DNA of 64,000 nt from Actinoallomurus sp963799975 (GCA_963799975.1 CAWCZF010000006.1:4154001-4218000), one strand, 5' to 3'. Numbered from the stretch's first letter, positions 17,359-26,040 are shown. Notes: generated by a model not told the origin, from the letters alone. Program-made: numbers and translations.

Positions 17359-18264
17359 TCACGAGGCCGCGGCGTCGGGCAGCCGGACGTGGGCGTCGAC
17401 CAGGCCGACCAGCGCGCGTACGGCGGCGGTCGGCCTGCGCTTGCGCGGCGTGCCCAGGTGCAGGGACCACTCCAGCGACTGGTCCCGGATGTTCACGGTG
17501 CGCACGGCGTCCTGTCCGCGTACGGCGAACGGGGGCAGGATCGCGATGCCGACGCCGTGCCGGACGAAGTCGGCGGCGTGCTCGATCCCGGCGACCTCGA
17601 CGGCGATGCGGCGCTCGATCTTCGCGGCAGCGAACACCTGGTCGGCCACGGCGCGACTCGCGTAGCCGAGCGGGAAGTCGACGAAGTCCTCGTCGGCGAG
17701 TTCGGCGAGGCTCACGGTGCGCCGCCGGGCCAGCGGATGACCGGAGGGCAGGGCGAGGACCTGCGGCACGCGGACCAGCTCGCGGGTGCACAACTCGCGG
17801 GTGATGGCCCCGGCGACGCCGAGGAAACCGACGTCCACCTCGCCGCTGAGCAGCGCGGCGGAGATGGCGGCCGACCCGCGTGTCTCCACCCGCAGTCTCA
17901 TCTCGACGGACGGGTACCTGCGCCGGTAGTCGCCGGCCAGCGCGGGCAGGTCGACCAGCCCGAGGCCGGCGAGCATGCCGACCCGCACCGAGCCGCGTAC
18001 GCCGCGGCCGAGCTCGTCCACGGCGTCGCGCGCGCCCTGCGCGGCGTCCAGGACGGCCAGCGCCTCGGGCAGCAGCGCCGTACCGGCCTCGGTGAGCACG
18101 ACCCGCTGCGCGTTGCGCTCGAAAAGCGTGACGCGTAAGTCGCGCTCGAGCGAGGCAATCGCCGCCGACACCGCGCTCTGCACCACGTGCAACCGTTTGG
18201 CCGCGAGCGTGAAGCTCTTCTCGTTCGCGACCGCCACGAAGTAGTTAAGCTGTCTCAACTCCAC
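17359..18264 (-). CDS. LysR-family transcriptional regulator
   Basis: This LysR regulator of about 301 residues has an N-terminal winged helix (ELRQLNYFVAVANEKSF and VVQSAVSAAIASLERDL, residues 2-60) and a periplasmic-binding-like effector domain (about 90-295). The GTG at 18264 is chosen because the family normally begins M-E-L-R-Q-L; another GTG at 18288 would add eight residues. Its 3' end lies four bases from the EccC-like stop, so the two genes converge. No divergent target gene is next to it. Across the start is a 640-bp stretch without a clear gene, which leaves the regulon open. Confidence 0.9.
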   Translation of the reverse strand: MELRQLNYFVAVANEKSFTLAAKRLHVVQSAVSAAIASLERDLRVTLFERNAQRVVLTEAGTALLPEALAVLDAAQGARDAVDELGRGVRGSVRVGMLAGLGLVDLPALAGDYRRRYPSVEMRLRVETRGSAAISAALLSGEVDVGFLGVAGAITRELCTRELVRVPQVLALPSGHPLARRRTVSLAELADEDFVDFPLGYASRAVADQVFAAAKIERRIAVEVAGIEHAADFVRHGVGIAILPPFAVRGQDAVRTVNIRDQSLEWSLHLGTPRKRRPTAAVRALVGLVDAHVRLPDAAAS

Positions 18265-18851
18265 CTGAAAAGTGTGCCAGGCCACCACCCCGAAAAGCCA
18301 ATACCAGCGTTCATCAAAGTATTTTTTTCACCGTTTCTCAGGTAGTGCCCGCACCCTCGACCGGCCGTGCAGTGCCGCGCACGCGGGTGTCCGGCGCTAT
18401 GACCACGACGGACTCGCGCGGGTGAGCGGGCGAACGCGCGCGGTGACGCCGACTCTGGATTTCGCGCCACGGAAACCGAAACCGGGGATGACCGGAACCG
18501 GAATTCGAGCGGCGATTTCAACCACGCCACCGGATTCACAGTCGAGGAGATAATAAATTCCGGAGACACCTTTATCAACTGGAATTGAATTGCCCGTCCG
18601 GCGGCCGGGATCGGCGGATGCGGCAGCGCCCGCAGGGGCGGGTCACCCCCTCCGGCGGCCGAGAACGCCGTCGCGCGGAGCGCGGATCCGCCGTGGCCGT
18701 GGTCGCGCCGAGCCCGCTGGACGATATGCGACAAATACGAAGAAACCTCATGATTAACGGTTGGTATTTCATAGCCCGTTGCATTTCATGACCGACAGAG
18801 ACGCCGAGCGGCCCCGCGATGGGCGTGGCCGCTCGACTGAAAGCTCACGTG
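18265..18851. other. Long non-coding stretch between LysR gene and lysozyme
   Basis: About 590 bp without a convincing gene. Open frames here have no recognisable protein, poor codon bias or no ribosome site. The stretch 18540-18600 and the part around 18720-18790 are clearly A/T-richer than the surroundings, as in promoter DNA or the remains of a lost gene. A G/C-rich imperfect inverted repeat surrounds 18595-18660. Confidence 0.5.
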
Positions 18852-18893
18852 AAAACGAGGACGGCGCCCGGGCAGGGAGCCGGGCGCCGTCCT
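18852..18893 (-). terminator. Terminator of the GH25 lysozyme gene
   Basis: A perfect 14-bp inverted repeat (18858-18871 with 18880-18893) has an 8-nt loop. Read on the minus strand it is followed by CGTTTTC, a short T run. It begins 12 bp past the stop codon of the lysozyme gene. Confidence 0.8.
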
Positions 18894-18904
18894 AGTCAGC
18901 GCGG

Positions 18905-19741
18905 TCAGGGAGTGTTGTTGGCCAGGGCGAGAAGCCGGTCGTGCGAGCCGTTGAACACGTCCTGGTCGCCGGGGAAGGTGCCCGAGTCGGCGAACTGCCA
19001 GAAGGTGTAGAAGCCCCAGCCCGCCGGGAGGGTGCCGGCGCTGCTGGAGTACCGCGCGATGTCCAGCGGGTCGTTGCCCGCGTACGCGCTGGTGTTGCCG
19101 GTGCAGGTCTTCCACCAGTCCGTGGTCGTGTAAATCGTCGCCCAGCGGCTGGTCTTGGCGTGGTACTCGTTCAGGAAGCTGGTGATCCATGTGCGCATCG
19201 ACGCCTGGCTGATGCCGTAGCACGTGGCGCCGTTCGGGTTGTACTCGATGTCGAGCATGCCGGGCAGCGTCTGGTTGTCCCGCGACCAGCCGCCGCCGTG
19301 CGCGGCGAAGTAGTCGGCCTGCGCCGCGCCGCTCGAGCTGGCCGGCTGGGCGAAGTGGTACGCGCCGCGCACCAGGCCCGCGTAGTAGGCGTTGGTGTAG
19401 TTGGCGCTGAACGTCGGGTCACGGTACGTCGTGCCCTCGGTCGCCTTGATGTAGGCGAACTGCGCGCCCTGGTTCTTGACCGTGGTCCAGTTGATGGTGC
19501 CCTGGTAGTGGCTGACGTCGAGGCCGGGCAGCCCGGAGACCAGCGGGCGCACGCCCGGGGTGGTGTGCTCGTGCGCGGCGATGGTCGACCCCATGTAGTC
19601 GCGGTCGGGGTGGGCCATCGGGTTGGGCGTGGCCGCGTTGCCGGGGGCGGCGAGGCCGAGGGACGCGGCGCCGATGACGGCCGCGAGAGTGGTGGCGGAC
19701 CTCAGCCGGCCACGGAAACGGAGGCGGGGGGATGCGGCCAT
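18905..19741 (-). CDS. Secreted GH25 lysozyme (N-acetylmuramidase)
   Basis: The 278-residue protein has a Sec signal peptide (about 1-36, cleavage near GNAATPN) and a glycoside hydrolase family 25 domain (about 70-275). GH25 marks are GLDVSHYQG at the start of the domain, the catalytic pair in LPGMLDIEYNP, and the conserved AYHFAQP and FWQFADSG strands. It should cleave the beta-1,4 link between N-acetylmuramic acid and N-acetylglucosamine outside the cell. The start is fixed by GAAGGAG upstream of the ATG. It is monocistronic with its own terminator. A motif upstream (19834-19858) is shared with the secreted DUF6801 gene at 31775-32293. Confidence 0.93.
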   Translation of the reverse strand: MAASPRLRFRGRLRSATTLAAVIGAASLGLAAPGNAATPNPMAHPDRDYMGSTIAAHEHTTPGVRPLVSGLPGLDVSHYQGTINWTTVKNQGAQFAYIKATEGTTYRDPTFSANYTNAYYAGLVRGAYHFAQPASSSGAAQADYFAAHGGGWSRDNQTLPGMLDIEYNPNGATCYGISQASMRTWITSFLNEYHAKTSRWATIYTTTDWWKTCTGNTSAYAGNDPLDIARYSSSAGTLPAGWGFYTFWQFADSGTFPGDQDVFNGSHDRLLALANNTP

Positions 19742-19833
19742 GGTGGTTCTCCTTCAAGGGGGGCGGGGTCCATGAGGACTGGCAGCAACTCGATTTCGAC
19801 AGATTCCGACCTTGCTGGCAATCCCACTGAAGG

Positions 19834-19858
19834 AATTTTTCTTACCGGAGTCTTTACG
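19834..19858 (-). promoter_or_regulatory. Upstream motif of lysozyme gene, shared with the DUF6801 gene
   Basis: Read on the minus strand, this site contains GTAAAGACTCCGGTAAGAAA. A close copy, GTAAAGGACTCGGGTCAAGA, lies before the secreted DUF6801 gene. The motif is about 95 bp before the lysozyme ATG. It may bind a shared regulator of cell-wall proteins or be part of a promoter. Two copies only, so this is tentative. The rest of the 300-bp gap holds no gene. Confidence 0.3.
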
Positions 19859-20006
19859 TACTGTTATTTCGGCATGTAGAGGGCCCATGCGACACAGGCG
19901 GCCGGATGCGGCCAGCGACCCCGCACACCGACGCCGCACGCCGGTCCGGCACCGGGCAGGCAGGCCCCGCGAGCCCGTGCCCCTCACGCGATACTTCAGC
20001 ACTCAC

Positions 20007-20041
20007 TTGACTATCTCTGGGCAACGCCTACACTTAGGCAC
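20007..20041 (+). promoter_or_regulatory. Promoter with overlapping operator of the ArsR gene; likely leaderless mRNA
   Basis: TTGACT (20007-20012) and TACACT (20029-20034) are spaced 16 bp. The ATG is at 20042, about seven bases after the -10 box, so the transcript probably has no leader. An inverted repeat GCCTACACTTAGGC (20026-20039) covers the -10 box and is well placed for autorepression by the ArsR product. Confidence 0.5.
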
Positions 20042-20383
20042 ATGCTTAACTATGACGGGTCGCTGGATCGGGTGTTCCAGGCGCTTGCGGACCCCACCCG
20101 GCGTGACATCGTCGAGCGGCTGGTCCGCGGGCCCGCGTCGGTCAGCGTGCTGGCCGGGCCACTGGACATGTCGCTTCCCGCCGTGATGCAGCATCTGCAG
20201 GTGCTGGAAGCCTGCGGGCTGGTCCGGTCCGAAAAGGTCGGCCGGGTGCGTACGTGCCACATCGAGCCGCCGGCGCTCCGTGCCGCGGAGGCATGGCTGG
20301 GCCGCCAGCGCACCGTCTGGGAACAGCGTCTCGACCGGCTGACCGACTACATCAACACACAGGAGAACGAGGACAGATCATGA
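20042..20383 (+). CDS. ArsR/SmtB-family transcriptional regulator
   Basis: This 113-residue winged helix protein has the family's compact layout: VFQALADPTRRDIVERL, SVSVLAGPLDMSLPAVMQHL and the wing SEKVGRVRTCHIEP. It has no paired metal-binding Cys in the recognition helix, so it belongs to the non-metal branch commonly found before SRPBCC genes. It is co-transcribed with the next gene through an ATGA overlap. The start directly follows a -10 box, and a short palindrome covers the promoter, pointing to autoregulation of the two-gene operon. Confidence 0.92.
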   Translation: MLNYDGSLDRVFQALADPTRRDIVERLVRGPASVSVLAGPLDMSLPAVMQHLQVLEACGLVRSEKVGRVRTCHIEPPALRAAEAWLGRQRTVWEQRLDRLTDYINTQENEDRS

Positions 20384-20817
20384 CAGTCACCCATGCGACC
20401 TTCACACTCGAACGCCACTACCCCGTCCCGCCCGCCCGCGTCTTCGCCGCCTGGGCCGACGTGGCCGCCAAGGCGCGCTGGTTCGCCGGCCCGGGGGCCG
20501 AGCACGACCTGGACTTCCGCGTCGGCGGCCGCGAGCTCAACCAGGGCCGGCACGGCGACGGCCCGCTGCTGACCTTCGACTCCCGCTACCACGACATCGT
20601 CCAGGACGAACGCATCGTGTTCTCCTCCACGCTCAGCGCCGGGGACACCCTGGCGACGGTCTCGCTGACCAGCGTCGAACTCTCCCCCGACGGCGACGGC
20701 ACCCGCCTGGTGCTCACCGAGCAGGGCACCCATCTCGACGGCCACGAGGACCCGGCGTGGCGCCAGCAGGGCACGGCCGCCCAACTCGACGCCCTCGGCA
20801 ACGAACTGAAGATGTGA
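20380..20817 (+). CDS. SRPBCC / AHSA1-like domain protein
   Basis: The 145-residue protein begins at the ATG overlapping the ArsR stop. It fits the START-like SRPBCC fold of the AHSA1 group: FTLERHYPVPPARVFAAWAD at the start, FRVGGRELNQG, then a beta-rich middle (TFDSRYHDIVQDERIVFSS) and a long C-terminal helix. Such proteins bind hydrophobic ligands and often pair with an ArsR repressor. The ligand is unknown. Confidence 0.9.
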   Translation: MTVTHATFTLERHYPVPPARVFAAWADVAAKARWFAGPGAEHDLDFRVGGRELNQGRHGDGPLLTFDSRYHDIVQDERIVFSSTLSAGDTLATVSLTSVELSPDGDGTRLVLTEQGTHLDGHEDPAWRQQGTAAQLDALGNELKM

Positions 20818-20863
20818 GCGCCCGGGTCGCCTCGCCGAGCCGCATGACCGGACAATGGGAACC

Positions 20864-21310
20864 ATGACCTCCCTCCCCGGCCTGCCCGGCGCGACCTCTC
20901 TGTCCGACGGCTCCCGGGTGCGCGGCCGCGGCCTGCGGCGGGCCCGCCCCGACGGGCCGCCGCCGGGCTTCGGGCTCTACCTGGGCTCCGGCCGGTTACG
21001 CGCCCGTCACGAAGCCGAGCTGACCTGGCCGCACGAGTGGGTCGACTGGCCGGACTTCCTGCTGCCGCGCGACCGCGACCAGGCCGTGCTCGCGATCCGC
21101 GCGCTGCACGACCGGGCGCGTACGGGCGAGGGCGTGGAGGTCGCGTGCGGCGGCGGCGTCGGCCGTACGGGCACCGTGATGGCCTGCCTCGCCGTACTGG
21201 CCGGGGTGCCACGGGCCGAGGCCGTCGACTGGACACGCGCCAACTACCACCGGCGAGCGGTCGAAACGCCCTGGCAGCGCCGCTGGGTGGCACGCTTCCC
21301 CGCGGAGTGA
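20864..21310 (+). CDS. Protein-tyrosine phosphatase-like protein
   Basis: The ~148-residue protein carries the Cys-X5-Arg phosphatase loop as ACGGGVGRTGT (about residues 103-113), with the Cys nucleophile and the P-loop Arg present and a following Thr-Gly-Thr typical of dual-specificity enzymes. An upstream WPDFLLPRD segment may hold the general-acid Asp. The start is uncertain between ATG 20855 and 20864; neither has a strong ribosome site. It probably dephosphorylates a phosphotyrosine or a small phosphate ester. It is not overlapped with its neighbours. Confidence 0.75.
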   Translation: MTSLPGLPGATSLSDGSRVRGRGLRRARPDGPPPGFGLYLGSGRLRARHEAELTWPHEWVDWPDFLLPRDRDQAVLAIRALHDRARTGEGVEVACGGGVGRTGTVMACLAVLAGVPRAEAVDWTRANYHRRAVETPWQRRWVARFPAE

Positions 21311-21346
21311 TGGGATCGGGGCCTGCCGATCGGGAGGGGTCCCGTC

Positions 21347-21859
21347 ATGGACCGTCAGACACTGCGTGATCGCCAAGCGCCGCTGAAGGCGCGCTATCGC
21401 GAGGATCCGTCGGCCGCGGTGGTGACACTGAAAGCCGAGGGCGCGCTCGGCGAGGGCGTGACCTGCAAGGTCGACACCGGCCGCGCACTCGCCGAGGCGG
21501 GCCTGCACCCGGCGAGCGGCGGAGACGGCACCTCGCTGTGCTCGGGCGACATGCTCCTGGAGGCCCTGGTGGCCTGCGCGGGCGTGACCCTGCGTGCGGT
21601 CGCGACCTCCCTGGGCCTCGACGTACGCGGCGGCACCGTACGCGCGGAAGGCGACCTGGACTTTCGCGGCACGCTGGCGGTAGACCGAGACACCCCGGTC
21701 GGCCTCACCGCAATCCGCCTGGACTTCACCCTCGACTCAGACGCGTCGCCGGAGGAACTCGCCACCCTGGTACGGCTGACCGAGCGCTACTGCGTGGTCC
21801 TCCAGACCCTCACGACACCGCCGAAGCTGTCGGTCACGTCCAGCCCCGCACAGCACTAG
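21347..21859 (+). CDS. OsmC-family protein
   Basis: The 170-residue protein fits the OsmC/Ohr family: a beta-rich N-terminal half, the helix DMLLEALVACAGVTLRAVA with the first reactive Cys, and a later ERYCVVLQTL with the second. OsmC-type proteins reduce organic hydroperoxides in the cytosol through such a Cys pair. The start has GGGAGGGG before it. It is followed by a short gap and a convergent SDR gene. The substrate cannot be told, and some OsmC-like proteins are not peroxidases. Confidence 0.85.
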   Translation: MDRQTLRDRQAPLKARYREDPSAAVVTLKAEGALGEGVTCKVDTGRALAEAGLHPASGGDGTSLCSGDMLLEALVACAGVTLRAVATSLGLDVRGGTVRAEGDLDFRGTLAVDRDTPVGLTAIRLDFTLDSDASPEELATLVRLTERYCVVLQTLTTPPKLSVTSSPAQH

Positions 21860-21965
21860 CGCCGACGTCATCGGCGTCGGCGACATGGCGGTGCGGACCC
21901 GGCAGGCGTTCGCCAACGTCCGCCGGGCCCTGGCGGCGGCCGGTGCCCGTACGCGGCGGGATCGG

Positions 21966-22772
21966 TCAGAGTTCCTTGAGGAATCCGGCGTCGACGGCGA
22001 AGTCCGCGCCGGTCGTGCTCGCTGAGCGGGGTGAGGCCAGCAGGGCGACCACATCGGCGATCTCCTGTGGATCGACGAGGCGCCCGGTGGTCAGTCTCAT
22101 CATCTCCGGTGCCACGCTGTCCATCACGCTGTCGCGGTCGGTGCCGGCCACGCCGGCGAGGATGTCGGCCGCGCCGCCCTCCTCGGTCCACCACGCGGTG
22201 CGCACCGGGCCCGGGGACACCGTGTTCACGCGGATGCCCTGGCCGCCGAACTCCTCCGACAGCGCCTTGGTGAGGGTGTTCAGGCCGGCCTTCGCCGCGT
22301 TGTAGTCGACGTTCATGGTGCCGGGCTGGCGGGCGGCGCCCGAGGAGACGTTGACGATCGCGCCGCCGCCGCGTTCGAGCATCAGCGGGATGGCGGCGCG
22401 GACGGCGCGGACGGCGGAGAAGAGGTTGAACTCGAACATCTCCCGCCAGTCGTCGTCGGTGGGCGCCAGGAACGACATGCGCGGCAGGCTTGTGCCCGGC
22501 GGCGGGCCGCCCGCGTTGTTCACCAGGATGTCGAGGCCGCCGAACACCTCCGCGGCGCGAGACACTGCCTGGCCGGGCGCCTCGGGGTCCATCAGGTCGA
22601 CCTCGACGTGGGCCAGGTCCGCGCCGGCGAGCGCGTCGAGTTCGGCGCTGCTCTTACGTGAGGCGGCCACGACCCGTGCGCCCTCCTCGAGCAGGGTGCG
22701 CGTGACGGCCAGGCCGATGCCCTTCGAGGCGCCGGTGACGACCGCGACGCGGCCGGAGAGTTGCAGATCCAT
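21966..22772 (-). CDS. Short-chain dehydrogenase/reductase
   Basis: This is a 268-residue classical SDR. It has the NAD(P) site TGASKGIG (about 13-20), NNAGG, the catalytic Ser in VNVSSGAARQP and the YxxxK pair as YNAAK. It probably oxidises or reduces an alcohol/ketone, substrate unknown. The ATG at 22772 is chosen for the GAAGGA site upstream and because the family normally starts with MDLQLxGRxAVVTG. The MarR gene lies upstream on the same strand after about 185 bp. Confidence 0.92.
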   Translation of the reverse strand: MDLQLSGRVAVVTGASKGIGLAVTRTLLEEGARVVAASRKSSAELDALAGADLAHVEVDLMDPEAPGQAVSRAAEVFGGLDILVNNAGGPPPGTSLPRMSFLAPTDDDWREMFEFNLFSAVRAVRAAIPLMLERGGGAIVNVSSGAARQPGTMNVDYNAAKAGLNTLTKALSEEFGGQGIRVNTVSPGPVRTAWWTEEGGAADILAGVAGTDRDSVMDSVAPEMMRLTTGRLVDPQEIADVVALLASPRSASTTGADFAVDAGFLKEL

Positions 22773-22957
22773 GATTTTCCTTCGCATCAGGCCAGGAGTT
22801 CCACCCGACCGGGCAGGATGAGCGTTTCGTCCGCTCACGCGGGTCAGAACACCGCCGACGCATTACGGTTGCAGTGGCCGGTGGAATAGGACTGCCCGGA
22901 TGCGTTCAGGCGGAGAGCCGCGCCCCTGATGCGGTCGCGCCGAGGTCTCGGCTCCGG

Positions 22958-23434
22958 CTAGCAGGTCGTACCGGGGCCGGCGCAGGGCGACACGTCGCCG
23001 GAGCCGGCCATCGCCTGCTGGAGCAGGCCGTAGAGCGTCTCGCGCTGGGTGTCGTCGAGCGCGCCGAGGACCGCGTCCTCGGCCGCCGCGAGGGCGAACT
23101 CGGCCTTCGCCAGGAGACGCAGCCCGGTGTCGGTGAGCTCGACCACGTGCCGGCGGCGGTCCTTCGGCGACCGGCGCCGCACGATCAGGTCGTCGGCCTC
23201 CAGCTCGTTGAGCAGCCCGACGACGTTCGTCCCGTCCATCTCCAGTACGGCCGAGAGGGCCTGCTGTGAGCAGTCGCCGCGGTCGCGCAGCACGGTGAGC
23301 GCGACGAGATGCCGCGGCCGCAGCCCTAGCGGCGCCAGCACCGACTCCGAGCGCAGCCGCAGCCGCCGCGCCAGGTGGTCCAGCAGCGCGCCGGAACGGT
23401 GCACCGGCTGGTCGACGACGGGAAGGGGATCCAC
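22958..23434 (-). CDS. MarR-family transcriptional regulator
   Basis: This MarR-type regulator of about 158 residues has the winged helix in the middle (QQALSAVLEMDGTNVVGLLN, then a wing RRRSPKDRRRHVVELTDTG) and dimer helices at both ends. The GTG at 23434 is preferred; TTG 23452 would add six residues. It is divergent from the azoreductase gene across ~85 bp. The gap holds ACAAATAGCTTGT and TTGTCCTACACAA, two short inverted repeats that overlap and may be its operator. It likely represses the azoreductase in response to a quinone or similar electrophile. Confidence 0.9.
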   Translation of the reverse strand: MDPLPVVDQPVHRSGALLDHLARRLRLRSESVLAPLGLRPRHLVALTVLRDRGDCSQQALSAVLEMDGTNVVGLLNELEADDLIVRRRSPKDRRRHVVELTDTGLRLLAKAEFALAAAEDAVLGALDDTQRETLYGLLQQAMAGSGDVSPCAGPGTTC

Positions 23435-23519
23435 AACCCCGAGTCTATCCAACGAGAAAATCTATCCATGTGATACAAATAGCTTGTCCTACACAAACGA
23501 CCTATGCGAGGTCATCGAC

Positions 23520-24167
23520 ATGCCGCATCTCCTGCACATCGACTCGAGCATCCAGGGCGAGCGCTCCGTCAGCCGCCGCCTGACGGCGCGCGCCGCCGAC
23601 GCGTGGCTCGCCGCGCATTCCGGCGGCACCGTCACGTACCGCGACCTGGGCAGAGAGCCGCTCCCCCACGTCGACGAGGCCGCCGGCATGGCCCGCATGG
23701 TGCCGCAGGACCAGCACACCGAAGCCCAAGCCGCGTCCTGGGGGCTCAGCCGGAAACTGATCGAGGAGGTCAAGGCGGCCGACACGGTCCTGCTGGGCCT
23801 GCCGCTCTACAACTTCGGCGCGCCGAGCAGCGTCAAGTCATGGGTGGACCACCTGATCGCCCCGGGCCTGTCCGTCGACCGGGAGAACCGCGCCGGGCTC
23901 CTCGCCGGCCGGGAGTTCCTCGTGCTGGTCTCACGCGGCGGCGGGTACGGCGCGGGCACTCCCCGTGAGGGGTGGGACCACGCGACGGCATGGCTTCCGC
24001 ACGCCGTCTCGCTCACCGGCCTCGAACCGCGCTTCATCACCGCCGAACTCACCCTGGCCAAGGTCGACCCGTCGATGGCCGAGCTGATCCCGCTGGCCGA
24101 CGAGAGCCTCGCGGCCGCCGAGCGTGCCATCGACGCGCTGTGGGCCACGGCGCCCGTACCGGTGTGA
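23520..24167 (+). CDS. FMN-dependent NADH:quinone/azo reductase
   Basis: The 215-residue flavodoxin-like protein starts MPHLLHIDSSIQGERSVSRR, with the Ser-rich FMN phosphate loop of the AzoR family. It then has GLPLYNFGAPSSVKSWVDH in the isoalloxazine-contact region and VLVSRGGGYG. AzoR enzymes reduce quinones and azo compounds by two electrons with NADH and protect against thiol stress. The ATG at 23520 has GAGGT seven bases upstream. It is divergent from a MarR gene, a common regulator pairing for this family. Confidence 0.9.
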   Translation: MPHLLHIDSSIQGERSVSRRLTARAADAWLAAHSGGTVTYRDLGREPLPHVDEAAGMARMVPQDQHTEAQAASWGLSRKLIEEVKAADTVLLGLPLYNFGAPSSVKSWVDHLIAPGLSVDRENRAGLLAGREFLVLVSRGGGYGAGTPREGWDHATAWLPHAVSLTGLEPRFITAELTLAKVDPSMAELIPLADESLAAAERAIDALWATAPVPV

Positions 24168-24232
24168 TCATCGGGGTTGTGCGCGCTCGTCCCGGCGTGA
24201 CGTAATGGGCCCATCCGTACGGGAGGGCAGGG

Positions 24233-24673
24233 ATGAGCGATCCGGAGGGCATGCCGGCGGCCCGGCGCGAGGCGGAGTCGGGCCTGACCGGCGCCGCCGA
24301 ACTCATCGAACGCCTGGCCGACCGGCTGGGCGCCAAGGCGTCGGTCGCCACCGTCTTCGGCGACCCGGTCGTGTGCGACGGCATCACGGTCATCCCGGTC
24401 GCGACGGTGGGCCTGGGCTTCGGGGCCGGGGCGGGCGGCGGCCGCCGGGACGGCGGGCTCGGCCACATGGGCGGCGGAGGCGGCGGCACCTCGGCCACGC
24501 CGAGGGGCTACATCGAGATCAAGGACGGCGTCGCGACGTTCAAGCCGATCCGCGATCCGCTGGTGGACGTCGTCGTCCCGCTGGCCGCCGCGCTCATCGC
24601 CGGCTCCGCCGCGCCACGAATCATGCGGACACTGCTCGGCTTCCGGCACGGCCGGCGCGCCTGGCGCGGCTGA
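24233..24673 (+). CDS. GerW/YtfJ-family sporulation protein
   Basis: The 146-residue protein has the YtfJ/GerW layout: an N-terminal helix region, VFGDPVVCDGITVIPVATVGLGFGAG, a Gly-rich loop (about 66-86), and a C-terminal hydrophobic helix (DVVVPLAAALIAGSA). In Bacillus the family is needed for spore germination; in actinomycetes its role is not settled. The start has a GGGAGGGCAGGG purine stretch upstream. The GNAT gene follows after two bases, so they form an operon. Confidence 0.85.
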   Translation: MSDPEGMPAARREAESGLTGAAELIERLADRLGAKASVATVFGDPVVCDGITVIPVATVGLGFGAGAGGGRRDGGLGHMGGGGGGTSATPRGYIEIKDGVATFKPIRDPLVDVVVPLAAALIAGSAAPRIMRTLLGFRHGRRAWRG

Positions 24674-24675
24674 CC

Positions 24676-25194
24676 ATGGACCCGATCACCCTCCTGTCCG
24701 CCGCCGACTTCGACGCGAGCGTGCCCGGCCTGGGCGGGCTCCTCGCCGAGGTGGTGGCCGGCGGCGCCTCTCTCGGCTTCCTCGCACCGTTCGGCCCGGA
24801 CGACGCCGCGGACTGGTGGCGTGCCCGGCACCCGGTCGTGTCCGACGGCAGCCTCCTCGTCTGGGTCGCCGGGCGGCCGGCCGACCCGATCGGCACCGTG
24901 AGCCTGGCTCTGGAGCGCAAGCCCAACGGACGGCACCGCGCCGAGGTGCTCAAGCTGATGGTCCGCCCGGCGGCACGCGGCCGCGGCCTCGCGCGTACGC
25001 TGCTCGCCACCGCCGAACACGCCGCCGCACGTACGGGCGCGGGCCTCCTGATGCTCGACACCGTGACCGGCAGCGCCGCCGACCGTCTTTACACCGGCGC
25101 CGGCTGGACGCGGTACGGCACCGTACCCGACTACGCGGCCGACCCGTCCGGCACCCTTGAGGAGTGCAGTTTCTACTACAAGAGCCTGCGCTGA
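24676..25194 (+). CDS. GNAT-family N-acetyltransferase
   Basis: The 172-residue protein has the GNAT acetyl-CoA site (LKLMVRPAARGRGLARTLLA, about 97-116, containing the R/Q-x-x-G-x-G/A loop) and the later strand-helix LLMLDTVTGSAADRLYTGAG. It transfers an acetyl group from acetyl-CoA to an amine, substrate unknown. It starts two bases after the GerW-like gene stop and is presumably co-translated with it. Confidence 0.9.
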   Translation: MDPITLLSAADFDASVPGLGGLLAEVVAGGASLGFLAPFGPDDAADWWRARHPVVSDGSLLVWVAGRPADPIGTVSLALERKPNGRHRAEVLKLMVRPAARGRGLARTLLATAEHAAARTGAGLLMLDTVTGSAADRLYTGAGWTRYGTVPDYAADPSGTLEECSFYYKSLR

Positions 25195-25243
25195 ACCGGC
25201 AGACGGCGCGGTCCCCAACCGGCTCGCCGGTTAGTGTCCGGTC

Positions 25244-25963
25244 ATGGAGGACCGGCCGGAAGACGTACGCCTGATCCTGATCGAGGGCATGGTCGGCGTG
25301 GGAAAGTCGACCACCGCCGAGCGGCTCGCCGCCCGGCTGACCGACTGCGGCGAGGACGCGCGCGCCTACCTGGAGTTCGCCGCGGACCACCCGATCCGCA
25401 CGAAGGCCGTCGACCTGCTGCGCGCGGCGTACCCGACGCCGGTGTGGACGCCCGGCGACGCCGGCGCGGACGGGCCGGCGCTCGACCGCGGCGTCTACGC
25501 GACCGGCCAGTGGGGCCGGCTCGCCGAGCGCTGCCTGCGGGGCGCGCGGACCGTCATCCTGGAGAGCACCCTCCTCCAGAACTCCGTCCTGCCGGCCTTC
25601 GTCAACGGCGCACCGGCGGGCAAGTGCACGGAGATCTTCGCCCGGATCCAGGAGCAGGTCGCGCCCGCACGGCCCCTCCTGGTCTACCTGCGGCCGGCCG
25701 ACATCCCGGCCGCGATCGACCGCGCCCGCCGCGACCGCGGCGAACCCTGGACGTCCTGGAACGCCGCCTCGGTGGCCGGCTATCCCTGGGCACGGAGCCG
25801 TGACCTGCGCGGGCGCGACGCCGTGGTCGAGCTGTACCGGGAGTGGGAGGCCGTGGCCGGCGACCTGTACGACCGGTACCCCTTCCCCAAGGTCATGATC
25901 GAGGACCCGCAGAACGACCGCGACGGCACGCTGACGCGGATCCACCGCGCGGCACGGCACTGA
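25244..25963 (+). CDS. P-loop kinase-like protein
   Basis: The 239-residue protein begins with a P-loop, LIEGMVGVGKSTTAERLAAR (Walker A GMVGVGKS, about 15-22), and resembles small-molecule or nucleoside kinases with a thymidylate-kinase-like fold. Further marks are VILESTLLQN and the lid-like RRDRGEPWTSW with several Arg. It likely phosphorylates a nucleoside or other small molecule; a zeta-toxin-like kinase is possible but no antitoxin is adjacent. It is followed by a weak hairpin (25963-25987). Confidence 0.75.
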   Translation: MEDRPEDVRLILIEGMVGVGKSTTAERLAARLTDCGEDARAYLEFAADHPIRTKAVDLLRAAYPTPVWTPGDAGADGPALDRGVYATGQWGRLAERCLRGARTVILESTLLQNSVLPAFVNGAPAGKCTEIFARIQEQVAPARPLLVYLRPADIPAAIDRARRDRGEPWTSWNAASVAGYPWARSRDLRGRDAVVELYREWEAVAGDLYDRYPFPKVMIEDPQNDRDGTLTRIHRAARH

Positions 25964-25987
25964 AACCCTCCCGCCGGTGGGAGGTTT
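25963..25987 (+). terminator. Weak hairpin after kinase-like gene
   Basis: AAACCCTCCC at 25963-25972 pairs with GGGAGGTTT at 25979-25987 with a one-base bulge. The right arm ends in TTT. It starts inside the stop region of the kinase-like gene and may terminate it or partly read through into the Imm1-like gene. Confidence 0.45.
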
Positions 25988-26040
25988 CCCGACCGGCGCC
26001 GGATGGGGACGTACGTGATGACGCCGTAGCGGGAGATGGA

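Noticed and set aside
25244..25963. Zeta-toxin call for the P-loop kinase
   Set aside because: No epsilon-type antitoxin is adjacent and the chain looks closer to small-molecule kinases; kept as a general kinase-like protein.
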